DNA from: Asaia bogorensis
GTDB taxonomy: Bacteria; Pseudomonadota; Alphaproteobacteria; CACIAM-22H2
Reading direction: 5' to 3'
Assembly: GCA_945901855.1 (NCBI GenBank)
Contig: CAMDLT010000023.1
Location: forward strand, 1 to 63,527
Length of the DNA: 63,527 nt
The notes under the pieces were generated by a model, which had not been told where the DNA came from, did no database searches, and saw only the letters and a list, made by a program, of their open reading frames with translations. A program made the translations under genes and the position numbers. Below, piece by piece: positions 39,053 to 50,459 of this stretch; position 1 is the stretch's first letter, and every line of letters starts with the position of its first letter.

Positions 39053-40302
39053 TTGATCCCCCGGCGATAGACCGTATCGACCCAAACGGCGAAGACGAGC
39101 ACCAACCCCACGACGATGTTTTGCATCGGCGCATCGACGCCCAGCAGCACCATGCCGGACTGCAAGGACTGCATCACGAGCGCGCCCAGCATGGCACCCG
39201 CGATCGTACCAAGTCCGCCCGCCAGCGACGTGCCGCCGATCACGGCAGCGGCGATGACGTAAAGTTCGTCGAGCGTACCCGCGGCGTTCGTCGCGGCATT
39301 GAGACGCGCGGTCGAGATGCACGCAGCAATGCCGCACAAAACGCCCATCAGACCGAAGACTTTCATCAACGTGCGCCGCGTATTGACGCCCGACAATTCG
39401 GCCGCTTCCGGATTGCCGCCGATCGCAAACACGTAGCGGCCAAATCGCGTGCGCGTGGCAAGCAACGTCATGGCAATGCCGACCGCCAGCGCCACAAGGA
39501 CCGGCACCGCAAGCCCATGCCCGATAAACACGCCGCCGGGCGGAATCGCCAGCCCCTGCGCTTGCCACAGGCGCTCGGCGACGCGCGCGGGCAAAAAATA
39601 GCTGTTGGCGACGGTGACCGCGCCGATCACCGCCCCGCACGAAAGTGCCGCGATGACGGTTTCGGCCCATATCGGCCGTACCGGGAATCCGAAACTGCGC
39701 TGGCGGCTGCGCGCCATGCCAAGCGCCGCCAAGATCGCGGCGCACGCGGCAAGCGCAACGACCCACGAGAGCGATGCGCCGATCGCCCCCTCGATGCCAC
39801 CCCCAAGCTTGCGAAACGTACCGTCCATCGGTGCCACGGTCTGGCCTTGCGTGACCCACCACGCCGCGCCGCGCCACACCAGCAAACCGCCCAGCGTAAC
39901 GATAAACGACGGGATGCCCAGATACGCGATCAACGCGCCGTGCAGCAGCCCGATTGCCCCGCCCGCCAGCATCGCGCCGACAACGGCCAGCAACCATGTC
40001 GCCGGATGTTCGAGTCCGATCAGATCGGGCAGCAGGCGCGCTTGCAGCACGCCCACCAGCATGCCGACAAAACCAAGCGTGGCGCCGACCGACAGGTCGA
40101 TATTGCGCGTGACGATGATCAGAACCATGCCGCACGCCATCACCGCGATGGATGCGGTTTGCACCGACAGGTTCCATAAATTTCGCGGCGTCAGAAACGC
40201 GCCGCCCGACAGAACATCGAAGCCGATCCAGATGACGGCCAACGCCCCCAGCATGCCGACAAGCCGCGGATCGACTTCAAGTTCGCGCAGCTTGGCGGTC
40301 AT
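39049..40302 (-). CDS. xylH: Xylose-type ABC importer permease
   Basis: A 417-aa inner-membrane protein with about 10-12 helices. The long form with the extra central helices is the XylH type. The conserved CUT2 loops are [59 protein letters not shown] and [20 protein letters not shown]. The start at 40302 ([16 protein letters not shown]) has the binding-protein stop 16 bases upstream. It pairs with the ATPase and XylF-like protein on either side. Confidence 0.88.
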   Translation of the reverse strand: MTAKLRELEVDPRLVGMLGALAVIWIGFDVLSGGAFLTPRNLWNLSVQTASIAVMACGMVLIIVTRNIDLSVGATLGFVGMLVGVLQARLLPDLIGLEHPATWLLAVVGAMLAGGAIGLLHGALIAYLGIPSFIVTLGGLLVWRGAAWWVTQGQTVAPMDGTFRKLGGGIEGAIGASLSWVVALAACAAILAALGMARSRQRSFGFPVRPIWAETVIAALSCGAVIGAVTVANSYFLPARVAERLWQAQGLAIPPGGVFIGHGLAVPVLVALAVGIAMTLLATRTRFGRYVFAIGGNPEAAELSGVNTRRTLMKVFGLMGVLCGIAACISTARLNAATNAAGTLDELYVIAAAVIGGTSLAGGLGTIAGAMLGALVMQSLQSGMVLLGVDAPMQNIVVGLVLVFAVWVDTVYRRGIK

Positions 40303-40318
40303 GCCGGGGATTCGTGGT

Positions 40319-41368
40319 TCAGTTGCAGGCGGCGACGCGACCCGCAGGCACGCCTTGGCAAACGGCCGCTTTGGTTGACCAGCCTGCATCGATCACCACG
40401 GCCAGATTGTCGCGCGTGACCGGAACCGGGCGCAGGAAGATCGCGTGCATGTTGGCCTTGTTGGGGCCCTGGTTCCACACCATCGAACCCGGAATTTCCG
40501 CGAGCTTCTTGCCCCCGGCAAGCTGGACGGCGATCTCGGCAGCCGTACGACCCAATTCGCGCGCATCCTTCCAGATCGTCACCGTCTGCGTACCAAGCGC
40601 CACGCGATTGAGCGCTGCACGGTCCGCATCTTGGCCCGATACCGGCACGGCGCCCGCAAGCCCTTGGGCTGCAAGTGCGGCAATGGCGCCGCCGCCCGTG
40701 CCGTCGTTTGCCGCAACAACCGCATCGACCTTGTTTTGGTTGCGCGTGAGGAACTGTTCCATGTTGCGCTGGGCATTGGCGGGCAGCCAGCCGTCGGTAA
40801 AGGCCTCGCCGACATTCTTGATTTTACCGGAATCGATGTGGGGCTTCAGAATTTCCATCGAACCTTGGAAGAGGAAATTCGCGTTGGGGTCAGCACCCGA
40901 ACCCTTGATGAACACATAATTGCCCTCGGGCTTCGCTTTCAGCACTTCGCGCGCCATCATGCGACCGACCTCGACATTGTCGAAGGTCAGATAGAAGGCG
41001 TTCGGATTTTCGATCAGGCGATCGTAGCCAACGATGGCAATGCCTTCGTTGACGGCTTTTTCGATCGCCGGGCGAACGGCTTGTGCGTCTTGCGCGAGCA
41101 CGATGAGCGCCTTGGCGCCGCGCGCGATCAGGCTTTCGATATCGGTGAGCTGCTTGGCGGGCGACGATTGCGCGTCGGCCGACAGATACGTGCCGCCGGC
41201 CCGCTCGATCGCGGTTTTCATCGCGGCTTCGTCGGTCTTCCAACGCTCTTCTTGAAAATTCGACCAGCTGACGCCGATCACGGGGCCGCGCGCTTGCGCA
41301 AATAGCGGACTTGCCGCGACCATCGAAGCCGCGAAAACAGAAGCGGCGAGCAAATGACGACGTTGCAT
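40319..41368 (-). CDS. xylF: D-xylose ABC transporter substrate-binding protein
   Basis: A 349-aa periplasmic protein with signal peptide ([25 protein letters not shown]). It follows E. coli XylF closely: [74 protein letters not shown] and [20 protein letters not shown], with [19 protein letters not shown]. The ribosome site is cgggaggaa. It is the first gene of the operon, with its own promoter (TTGACA at 41444-41449). Confidence 0.92.
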   Translation of the reverse strand: MQRRHLLAASVFAASMVAASPLFAQARGPVIGVSWSNFQEERWKTDEAAMKTAIERAGGTYLSADAQSSPAKQLTDIESLIARGAKALIVLAQDAQAVRPAIEKAVNEGIAIVGYDRLIENPNAFYLTFDNVEVGRMMAREVLKAKPEGNYVFIKGSGADPNANFLFQGSMEILKPHIDSGKIKNVGEAFTDGWLPANAQRNMEQFLTRNQNKVDAVVAANDGTGGGAIAALAAQGLAGAVPVSGQDADRAALNRVALGTQTVTIWKDARELGRTAAEIAVQLAGGKKLAEIPGSMVWNQGPNKANMHAIFLRPVPVTRDNLAVVIDAGWSTKAAVCQGVPAGRVAACN

Positions 41369-41420
41369 TGCGTGTTCCTCCCGAATGTTTGTGAGCGGCC
41401 TTGAGGCACGCGTTCCAACT

Positions 41421-41449
41421 ATTCAGCCTGCGATCCGGGATCGTGTCAA
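41421..41449 (-). promoter_or_regulatory. xylF promoter with palindromic operator in the spacer
   Basis: On the minus strand the -35 is a perfect TTGACA (41449-41444), the spacer is 17 bases and the -10 is CTGAAT (41426-41421). The spacer contains a perfect 13-bp palindrome, CGATCC-G-GGATCG (41431-41443). A repressor bound there would block RNA polymerase, so it is a good candidate operator for the divergent ROK regulator. Confidence 0.6.
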
Positions 41450-41498
41450 TTTTTATTTTCGCTGTAAAACTAAATAGACTGGTTTTTGAATTACAAAC

Positions 41499-41511
41499 GT
41501 AATAATATTAC
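41499..41511. promoter_or_regulatory. AT-rich palindrome upstream of the ROK regulator gene
   Basis: GTAATA-A-TATTAC is a perfect 6-1-6 palindrome, the same geometry as the GC-rich palindrome 55 bases away. It ends 24 bases before the ROK start codon in an A/T-rich stretch, where it could overlap that gene's own promoter (TTGAAT at 41486-41491). It may be an autoregulatory or activator site; its function is inferred from geometry only. Confidence 0.4.
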
Positions 41512-41535
41512 TTTATTGGGAAAAACTACAAGAGT

Positions 41536-42765
41536 ATGGCTGATTTTACTTCGATTCTCGAAGAAACGCAGATTCTTGGCCGTCCGCGCGTCGAGCGATT
41601 GGTTTTGGCGCATCTGCGTCAATTTGGTGCCAGCGCACGCGTCGATTTGGCACGCCATTTGGGTTTGAGTGCCGCGACCGTGTCGGCCGCCACCGCCGCG
41701 TTGACGGCGCGCGGCGTTCTGATGGAAGTCGCGGCACCGACGGGCGTCGGGTATTTCAAGCGCGGGCGCCCGCCCGTGCAGCTCGATTTTGCGCCCCAAG
41801 CCGGCGCGGTCGCGAGCCTGCGCGTAAGTTTTGCGCGCGTCGAGTTGGCGATCGCCGACGCGCAAGGCCGCTTAGGGCGCACGATCGCCGAGGCCATCCA
41901 TTTGCGCGGCAAGGATGCGGATACAGTCGCAACGGAACTTGGCGCATTTGTCGATCGGGCAAGCACGGCATTGGCCGCACCAAAACTGGCTGCGCTTGCG
42001 ATCGCGTTCCAGGGATTTGTCGATGCGGAGCGCGGCGTCGTGGTGTGGAGCCCCGTGCTCGATTGTCGCGATCTCGATTTGGGCGTGCGGCTGCAGCGCC
42101 ATTTGAACTGTCCGGTCGCGATCGAAAACGACGCCGGCGCCTTGGCGCTAGGCGTGGCGCGGCGCGATCCGCGTTATGCGCGCGGACGCACGGCGGCCAT
42201 TTTGCTGGGCGAGGGCGTCGGTCTTGGCCTGCTGTTCGACGGCAAGCTCTATCGCGGCGTGCGCGCGGGCGGCAGCGAGTACGGCCATATCCGCATCGGC
42301 GCGCACGGGCCCCAATGCCGCTGCGGGATGCGCGGGTGCATCGAAGCTTCGATCGCCGATTACGCGCTCTATCGCGACGTGCGCTTGGCGATGGGCACGC
42401 CCGAACCCGTCGCGGGCGCCGCCCCCAGCGAAGCGGAAATGACGGCCCTTGTGGCGGCCGCCTTGAACGGCAATGCGCGCGCAGCCGCCGTTTTCGATGC
42501 GGCCGCCCAGGTGCTGGCGGAAGGCGTGTCGATCCTGCTGCAATTGCTGCAGCCCGAACATATCGTCGTGTCGGGGCCGGGTGCGCGCGCGCGCGTTTTG
42601 CTGGAACCGGCATTGCGCCGCCATCTGGCAGGCCTCGCGACCCCCGGTATTTTCGAGCACAGCCATGTGGAATTTGCCGATTTCGATCCGAGCCAGTTCC
42701 TGGAGGGCGCTTTGCGTCGCGGGCTCGAAACGCTCGACGACAGCCTCGCCACCGGCACCCCTTGA
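41536..42765 (+). CDS. ROK-family transcriptional regulator (XylR-like)
   Basis: A 409-aa protein with an N-terminal winged helix-turn-helix (about 15-70: VERLVLAHLRQFGASARVDL, SAATVSAATAALTARG) and a C-terminal ROK sugar-binding domain. The zinc motif is intact: GSEYGHIRIGAHGPQCRCGM then RGCIEA (CxCGxxGC). The ATP-site glycine region of true kinases is replaced by LGEGVGLGLLFDG. It is divergent from xylF, so it most likely represses or activates the xylose operon in response to xylose. The ATG has aagagt upstream. Confidence 0.88.
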   Translation: MADFTSILEETQILGRPRVERLVLAHLRQFGASARVDLARHLGLSAATVSAATAALTARGVLMEVAAPTGVGYFKRGRPPVQLDFAPQAGAVASLRVSFARVELAIADAQGRLGRTIAEAIHLRGKDADTVATELGAFVDRASTALAAPKLAALAIAFQGFVDAERGVVVWSPVLDCRDLDLGVRLQRHLNCPVAIENDAGALALGVARRDPRYARGRTAAILLGEGVGLGLLFDGKLYRGVRAGGSEYGHIRIGAHGPQCRCGMRGCIEASIADYALYRDVRLAMGTPEPVAGAAPSEAEMTALVAAALNGNARAAAVFDAAAQVLAEGVSILLQLLQPEHIVVSGPGARARVLLEPALRRHLAGLATPGIFEHSHVEFADFDPSQFLEGALRRGLETLDDSLATGTP

Positions 42766-42860
42766 TGGGCAGCCCCCTTTCGGTCGCCCATAAGAGCTAT
42801 TTTCCGGCCCGCAAAAAGCGCTAGTCTTACTTCCGACCCCTTTTGCGATGGATGCCCCCG

Positions 42861-44690
42861 ATGCGCGCCGCCCTTCTTGCCCTAAGCCTTCTTGCCGCAC
42901 TGCCCGCCAGCGCGCAGAATCTCGCCCCCGGCACCGGCCCCAAGCACGCGATCGCCATGCATGGCGACATCAAATACCCGGCAGACTTCCCCCATTTCCA
43001 TCACGTGAACCCGCAAGCCCCCAAGGGCGGCGAGGTGCGCCTGCACGCCATCGGCACTTTCGACAATTTCAATCCCTGGATCATTCGTGGCCTTGCCGCG
43101 GGCGTGGTCGGCCTTACCGTCGAAACGATGATGGCGAGTTCCGACGACGAACCCTTTACGATGTACTGCCTGATCTGCGAAACGGTCGAGACGCCTGCCG
43201 ACCGTTCGTGGGTCGAGTTTACGATGCGCGCAGGCGCTCGCTTCCACGACGGCTCGCCCATCGAACCAGAAGACGTGATCTGGACGTTCGAAACGCTGAA
43301 GGCCAAAGGCCGTCCGTTCTATCGCGCCTATTACGCCGACGTGGTGAGAGCGGAAAAAACGGGCCCGCGCAAAGTGCGGTTTGTGTTTCGCAACGGCGAG
43401 AACCGCGAACTGGCACTGATCGTTGGACAGGTCCCCGTTCTGTCGCGCAAATGGTGGGCGGACAAAGAGTTCGACCGGCCGCTGAGCGAGCCGCCGCTGG
43501 GCTCGGGCCCCTACCGCATCGACAGTTTCGAGATGGGCCGCAATACGGTGCTGCGCCGCGTCGCCGACCATTGGGCGCGCGACCTGCCGGTCAGTCGCGG
43601 GCGCCACAATTTCGATACGATGCGCTACGACTGGTTTCGCGATCCGACCGTGGCGCACGAAGCGTTCCTTGCGGGCAATTTCGACGTCAAGCTTGAGAAC
43701 ATCGCCCGCCAATGGGCCCAGGGCTACGAAACCCCGGCCTTGCGCGACGGGCTGTTCCGCAAGCTGGAGATTGCCGAGACGCGCGTCGCGGGCATGCAGG
43801 CATTTGCGATGAATTCGCGCCGCAAACCCTTCGACGATCGGCGCGTACGCCAAGCGCTCGCTTACGCCTTCGACTACGAATGGTCGAACAAAAATCTTTT
43901 CTTCGACGCCTACAAGCGCACCCGCAGCTATTTCGACAATTCCGAACTGGCCGCGCGCGGCCTGCCGCAGGGCGAAGAACTGGCGATCTTGGAGCGGCTG
44001 CGCGCCAAATTGCCGCCCGAGCTTTTTACGGCCGAATACAATCCGCCCAAAACCGACGCGACCGGCAATATCCGCGAGGGTTTGCGCGACGCGACGCGTC
44101 TGCTGCGCGAGGCGGGCTGGCGCATCGACAACCAGCGCCTGGTCGATGCCACCGGCAAGCAGATGGAATTCGAGATTTTGATCCATCAAGGCCAGGCCGG
44201 TTTCGAGCGCGTGATCGGGCCGTTTGTCGCCAACCTCAAGCGCCTGGGCATCGAGGCGCGCATTCGCAATGTGGACGTGGCGCAGTACCAGAATCGCACC
44301 GACGATTTCGATTTCGACATGATCGTCTCGGGCTGGGGCCAGTCGGAGTCGCCGGGCAACGAACAGCGGGATTTTTGGACGTCCGCGAAGGCCGACCAAA
44401 AAGGTTCGCGCAACGTGCTCGGCATCAAGGACCCGGCGATCGACGAACTGGTCGAACTGCTGATCGCCTCGCAAGATCGCGAGAGTCTGGTCCAGCGCAC
44501 GCGCGCGCTCGACCGCGCCCTGCAATGGGGCCATTGGACGATCCCGAATTGGTATTCGGACGTCGATCGCGTGGCGGCGTGGGATCGCTTCGGCATGCCC
44601 GCCTCGACGCCGAAATCGGGCTTCGATCTGAGCGTCTGGTGGTTCGATTCGGCCAAAGACGCGAATTTGCGCGCCCGTCGCGGCCGCTGA
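42861..44690 (+). CDS. yejA: YejA-like family 5 substrate-binding protein (microcin C/oligopeptide importer)
   Basis: A 609-aa periplasmic binding protein with a Sec signal ([19 protein letters not shown]). YejA-type features are [20 protein letters not shown] near the N-terminus, [34 protein letters not shown] and [20 protein letters not shown]. Three in-frame starts exist (TTG 42843, ATG 42852, ATG 42861); the last was chosen because it begins the signal peptide cleanly. It is the first gene of yejABEF. The known ligands of the family are microcin C and peptides. Confidence 0.88.
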   Translation: MRAALLALSLLAALPASAQNLAPGTGPKHAIAMHGDIKYPADFPHFHHVNPQAPKGGEVRLHAIGTFDNFNPWIIRGLAAGVVGLTVETMMASSDDEPFTMYCLICETVETPADRSWVEFTMRAGARFHDGSPIEPEDVIWTFETLKAKGRPFYRAYYADVVRAEKTGPRKVRFVFRNGENRELALIVGQVPVLSRKWWADKEFDRPLSEPPLGSGPYRIDSFEMGRNTVLRRVADHWARDLPVSRGRHNFDTMRYDWFRDPTVAHEAFLAGNFDVKLENIARQWAQGYETPALRDGLFRKLEIAETRVAGMQAFAMNSRRKPFDDRRVRQALAYAFDYEWSNKNLFFDAYKRTRSYFDNSELAARGLPQGEELAILERLRAKLPPELFTAEYNPPKTDATGNIREGLRDATRLLREAGWRIDNQRLVDATGKQMEFEILIHQGQAGFERVIGPFVANLKRLGIEARIRNVDVAQYQNRTDDFDFDMIVSGWGQSESPGNEQRDFWTSAKADQKGSRNVLGIKDPAIDELVELLIASQDRESLVQRTRALDRALQWGHWTIPNWYSDVDRVAAWDRFGMPASTPKSGFDLSVWWFDSAKDANLRARRGR

Positions 44691-45778
44691 TGCTCGGCTA
44701 TCTGTTCCGCCGATTGCTGCTGATCGTGCCGACATTGCTCGGCATCATGATCGTCAATTTTACGATCATCCAGGCAGCTCCAGGCGGCCCGATCGACGTG
44801 GTTTTGGCCGAATTACGGGGCATTTCCACGGACCCTACGCAGCGCATCGCGGGCGGCGGCGGGGCCGAGGTGCAGGCGCGCGAGCGGGCAGGCGACGCGC
44901 GCTATCGCGGCGCGCAAGGGCTCGACCCCGAGCTGATCAAAGAGCTCGAGCGCGAGTTCGGTTTCGACAAACCGCCGGTCGAACGCTTCGTTGCCATGCT
45001 CGTCAAATACGCGACATTCGATTTCGGCCGTTCGTTTTTCAAGGACCGTCCTGTCGTCGATCTGGTGCTCGAAAAAATGCCGGTGTCGATTTCGCTGGGG
45101 CTGTGGACCACGCTCATCGTCTATCTGGTGTCGATTCCGCTCGGCATTCGCAAAGCAGTGCGCGACGGCTCGCGCTTCGACGTGTGGACCTCGGGGGCCG
45201 TGATCATCGGCTATGCGATCCCGAGTTTCCTGTTCGCCGTTCTGCTGATCGTGCTGTTTGCGGGCGGGCGCTTTTTCGATCTGTTCCCGCTGCGCGGGCT
45301 GGCATCGGACGGTTTCGCCGACATGCCGTGGTGGCGCCAAGCGCTCGACTATGCGTGGCACATGGCGCTCCCCGTGCTGGCGATGACGGTCGGCGGATTT
45401 GCAAGCCTTACCATGCTCACCAAAAATTCGTTCCTCGACGAGATCGGCAAACAATATGTCGTGACCGCGCGCGCCAAAGGCCTGGCCGAGCGGCGCGTGC
45501 TGTACGGGCACGTGTTCCGCAACGCGATGCTGATCGTGATCGCGGGCTTTCCGGCCGCGTTCGTGTCGATCTTTTTCACGGGCTCGCTGCTGATCGAGAT
45601 CATTTTTTCGCTCGACGGGCTGGGGCTGCTGGGGTTCGAGGCGGCGATCAATCGCGACTATCCGCTGATGTTCGCGACGCTCTATTTTTTCACGCTGCTC
45701 GGTCTGGTCATGAAGATCGTCTCGGACGTCGCCTATACGCTGATCGATCCGCGCATCGATTTCGAGCGGCGGGCATGA
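44690..45778 (+). CDS. yejB: YejB-like ABC permease
   Basis: A 362-aa inner-membrane permease with six predicted helices and a long periplasmic loop after the first (about 35-95, [12 protein letters not shown] to [12 protein letters not shown]). The permease loop [20 protein letters not shown] followed by [10 protein letters not shown] is the EAA-type motif. The ATG overlaps the yejA stop by one base (TGATG). The frame upstream is a shadow of yejA. It forms the membrane channel with YejE. Confidence 0.9.
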   Translation: MLGYLFRRLLLIVPTLLGIMIVNFTIIQAAPGGPIDVVLAELRGISTDPTQRIAGGGGAEVQARERAGDARYRGAQGLDPELIKELEREFGFDKPPVERFVAMLVKYATFDFGRSFFKDRPVVDLVLEKMPVSISLGLWTTLIVYLVSIPLGIRKAVRDGSRFDVWTSGAVIIGYAIPSFLFAVLLIVLFAGGRFFDLFPLRGLASDGFADMPWWRQALDYAWHMALPVLAMTVGGFASLTMLTKNSFLDEIGKQYVVTARAKGLAERRVLYGHVFRNAMLIVIAGFPAAFVSIFFTGSLLIEIIFSLDGLGLLGFEAAINRDYPLMFATLYFFTLLGLVMKIVSDVAYTLIDPRIDFERRA

Positions 45779-46811
45779 AACTTTCGGAGCTGAATCGCCG
45801 CAGGCTTGCCAATTTCCGCGCCAATCGGCGCGGCTTCTGGTCGCTATGGATTTTCCTGGCCCTGTTCGGCCTGTCGCTGGCAAGCGAGCTTGTGGCCAAC
45901 GACCAGCCGATTTTGGTGCGCTACGATGGACAGCTGTTCGTGCCGTTCGCCAAATCCTATCCCGAGACGGCTTTCGGCGGCGAGTTCGAAACGAGGGCCG
46001 ATTATCGCGACCCTGCGGTCGAAGCGCTGATCGAAGCCAAGGGCTGGATTTTGTGGCCGCCGATCCGCTTTTCCTATCGCACGGTCAATCTCGAACTGCC
46101 GGTCCCTGCTCCCGCCCCGCCGTCCGCCGACAATTGGCTCGGCACCGACGACCAGGGCCGCGACGTGGTCGCGCGCTTGCTCTACGGGTTCCGTGTCTCG
46201 GTGCTGTTCGGCCTCACGCTCACGCTCCTGTCGTCGATCGTGGGCGTAATCGCAGGCGCCATTCAGGGCTATTACGGCGGCTGGGTTGATCTTGCGTTCC
46301 AGCGTTTCATCGAAATCTGGGACGGGCTGCCGCAGCTTTATATGCTGATCATTCTGGCCGCCTTCGTGGAGCCCAATTTCTTCTGGCTGCTGGGCTTGCT
46401 GCTGCTATTCCAATGGATGGGACTGGTCGGCGTGGTGCGCGCCGAGTTCTTGCGCGCGCGAAATTTCGACTATGTGCGCGCGGCGCGCGCTTTGGGCGCG
46501 AGCGATGCGTCGATCATGTTCCGCCACGTGCTGCCCAATGCGATGGTGGCAACCCTGACCTTTATGCCGTTCATTCTGTCGGGCTCGGTCGTTGCGCTCA
46601 CCTCGCTCGACTTTTTGGGTTTCGGCATGCCGCCGGGTTCGGCGTCGCTTGGCGAATTGCTGGGGCAAGGAAAGTCGAATCTCAATGCGCCGTGGCTCGG
46701 CCTGACGGCATTCTTCACGCTGGCAATCATGCTGTCGCTGCTCGTCTTCATCGGCGAGGCGGCCCGCGATGCGTTCGACCCGCGCAAAACCTTTCGCATC
46801 GAGATCGATCC

Positions 46812-46815
<4 letters not shown>
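45775..46815 (+). CDS. yejE: YejE-like ABC permease
   Basis: A 346-aa permease. An N-terminal basic segment and helix ([20 protein letters not shown]) is followed by a periplasmic domain of about 90 residues, then [20 protein letters not shown], typical of OppC/YejE, and five helices. The EAA-type loop is [20 protein letters not shown]. It overlaps its neighbours at both ends by ATGA. Confidence 0.9.
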
Positions 46816-48446
<1,631 letters not shown>

Positions 48447-48448
48447 AC

Positions 48449-49378
48449 ATGAAGCTGCTTTTTGTGTCCAACTCCGACCGCGTCGATGCTTGGCGTCGCG
48501 TCTTTGCCGACCAAGCGCCCGAGATCGAATTTGTCGATGCGCGCGAGCCGCACGAACCCGACGCGATCGATTTTGCGCTTGTCTGGCAATATCCGCCGGG
48601 CGCTTTGAAGGCCTATCGGAACCTCAAGCTTGTCTCGTCGCTGGGGGCGGGTATCGACCATTTGCTGCGCGATCCGGATTTTCCCGCGCATGTGCCGTTT
48701 GTGCGGCTCGTCGATTCGACCCTGACCGACGGCATGGTCGAATACGCCTTGTGGGCGACGCTGCGTTACCACCGCCAAATGGTCGAATATGCAAGCTTCC
48801 AAGCCGCCAGCGACTGGCATCCGCTTCCTGCCCCGACCACCCGCCAGCGCCGCGTGGGCGTGGCTGGAATCGGGCAGATTGGCGGGGCGGTCGCGCGCGC
48901 AATCCGGAATTTGGGCTTCGATGTGGCCGGCTGGTCGCGGTCGGCCAAGGCGCATGGCGACATGCCGATCTATGTCGGCCGCGCGGCTTGGCCGGAATTT
49001 TTGTCGCGCACGGAGATTCTGATTTGTATTTTGCCATTGACGCCGGCAACGACAGGACTGCTCGATGCCGCATGTTTTGCAGCGCTGCCGCGCGGTGCCT
49101 TCGTGGTCAATATTGCACGCGGCCTACATTTGGTGGAGGCCGACCTGCTTGCCGCACTCGATAACGGCCATCTGGCCCATGCCACGCTGGATGTAACGGC
49201 ACCAGAGCCGCTGCCGCCCGAAAGCCGCCTGTGGCAGCACCCCAAAGTGACGCTCACGCCCCACATTGCAAGCCTGACCGACCCCAATACGGCAGCCCCG
49301 CAGGTGATCGACAACATTCGGCGCTGCGTTGCGGGCAAGCCGCTGGCAAATGTCGTCGATCGGGCGAACGGGTACTAA
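48449..49378 (+). CDS. ghrA: D-2-hydroxyacid dehydrogenase, glyoxylate/hydroxypyruvate reductase A-like
   Basis: A 309-aa NAD(P)H-dependent reductase of 2-oxo acids. The N-terminus (MKLLFVSNSD), the GAGIDHLLRDPDFP loop, the Rossmann motif GVAGIGQIGGAVARAI, then NIARG with the catalytic Arg, DVTAPEPLPPESRLW with the Glu, and TPHIASLTDP with the catalytic His are the GhrA pattern. It is only two bases after yejF, so it is co-transcribed with the peptide importer, an unusual partner. No separate terminator is seen before it. Confidence 0.85.
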   Translation: MKLLFVSNSDRVDAWRRVFADQAPEIEFVDAREPHEPDAIDFALVWQYPPGALKAYRNLKLVSSLGAGIDHLLRDPDFPAHVPFVRLVDSTLTDGMVEYALWATLRYHRQMVEYASFQAASDWHPLPAPTTRQRRVGVAGIGQIGGAVARAIRNLGFDVAGWSRSAKAHGDMPIYVGRAAWPEFLSRTEILICILPLTPATTGLLDAACFAALPRGAFVVNIARGLHLVEADLLAALDNGHLAHATLDVTAPEPLPPESRLWQHPKVTLTPHIASLTDPNTAAPQVIDNIRRCVAGKPLANVVDRANGY

Positions 49379-49405
49379 AACCCAGGCAATCGATACCATT
49401 GTGAT

Positions 49406-49432
49406 CTTTGCATTTCGACGCTATATGCAAAG
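49406..49432. promoter_or_regulatory. 8-bp inverted repeat upstream of an unknown gene
   Basis: A perfect inverted repeat, CTTTGCAT (49406-49413) and ATGCAAAG (49425-49432), with an 11-base spacer, lies 28 bases before the ATG at 49461. The half-sites share the TTTGCA core with the 11-bp repeats at 8163-8195. It could be an operator or an RNA stem-loop; the right arm also contains an in-frame ATG (49425). Confidence 0.4.
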
Positions 49433-49460
49433 GCCTCATTGCCTTTTGATTTCGAGCATC

Positions 49461-50450
49461 ATGACTGACCCTGCTGTAAAACCCGAAGTCCCGAACGAAC
49501 TTCCGCCGCCCAAAAAGGCCGACAAGTCGAAGACCTTTACCTTCGATCACGCCGTCTTTCAGGTGAAGGGCGCGTATTTTGGGTTCGGCAAGGACGGCGA
49601 TTCCGTCTGCTTGCACGTGCCGCTCGGCGACATCATGGCCGCTTTGCCGATGGACGCGGTCAAGATCCAGTTCCAGATCCCGAAGGACAGCGAAGACGCA
49701 GCGCTTCTCGATATCGTCGAAAAATCGATGAAATTCGTCAGGCGGATCGAGCCGGGCGATTCGATCCCGGCCGAAATCCTCGACGGCAGCGCTTCCTGGC
49801 GCGTCGAGCCGCACCACATCGCGCGCGCCAATGCGCGCATCTCGATGCAGATCATCAGCTGGATGTCGGGCAAACCGATCGAAATCGGCGACTCGCACGA
49901 GCTGGAGGGTCTGGCCGCGAACCCAGAAACCAAAAAGAAGGTTCAAGAAGCGTTCGAGCTGCTGGCCGAACGTTTGGGGTTGGGCCGCGCCAACAAACAC
50001 CAGATCGTCGAAATGATCGAACAGCTCGCGCGCGAAACGTCCTATATCGAAGCGCTGCGCGAACGCTTCAGCAAGATCCAGAAAATCGCAAACGGCTTTC
50101 ACCTTCTGTTCGGTTTGTACAAACGCGAGCGCGGCGTACAGGACGAGATTGGCCGCTGCCGCATTCTGGTAAAGAAGCCGGTCGAGGATATCATCGGCAT
50201 TTTCTTGCAGGTCGACGCCAACACGGGCGAAGTGTTCAACGCGCTCAAGCGCCTGCGCGAAACGGTCAGCTATATCCGCAACAAGCGCGACGAGCTGCAT
50301 CTGCGCTTCATGCTGTGGGACGACATCATCGCGGCGTGGGACAACGTGCCGCTTGAGCGCGATGGGCGGATCGACAAGCTGGTACGCATCACCTACCGCT
50401 TCGTCGCGCGCCACTTCCCGCAAGATTCCGAGTGGAGCCTTACGCGCTAG
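49461..50450 (+). CDS. Conserved-looking protein of unknown function (329 aa)
   Basis: A soluble protein I do not recognise. Residues 1-25 are a proline/lysine-rich linker (PEVPNELPPPKKADKSK). Residues 25-110 look like a beta-rich domain (FTFDHAVFQVKGAYFGFGKD, VHIPLGDIM-like VPLGDIMAALPMD). Residues 140-260 are mostly helical (KKKVQEAFELLAERLGLGRA, IEALRERFSKIQKIANGF), and the end is helical and aromatic. The ATG at 49461 has gagc upstream; 49425 is an alternative start adding 12 residues. There is no signal or membrane segment. Its stop overlaps the convergent aminopeptidase stop (CTAG). Confidence 0.7.
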   Translation: MTDPAVKPEVPNELPPPKKADKSKTFTFDHAVFQVKGAYFGFGKDGDSVCLHVPLGDIMAALPMDAVKIQFQIPKDSEDAALLDIVEKSMKFVRRIEPGDSIPAEILDGSASWRVEPHHIARANARISMQIISWMSGKPIEIGDSHELEGLAANPETKKKVQEAFELLAERLGLGRANKHQIVEMIEQLARETSYIEALRERFSKIQKIANGFHLLFGLYKRERGVQDEIGRCRILVKKPVEDIIGIFLQVDANTGEVFNALKRLRETVSYIRNKRDELHLRFMLWDDIIAAWDNVPLERDGRIDKLVRITYRFVARHFPQDSEWSLTR

Positions 50451-50459
50451 CGCGCGTAA
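50440..50459. terminator. Hairpin centred on overlapping convergent stops
   Basis: A perfect 8-bp inverted repeat, TTACGCGC (50440-50447) and GCGCGTAA (50452-50459), with a four-base centre. The shared stop tetranucleotide CTAG (50447-50450) of the two converging genes sits at its tip. It is symmetric on both strands, so it could act on both mRNAs; its activity is inferred. Confidence 0.45.
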
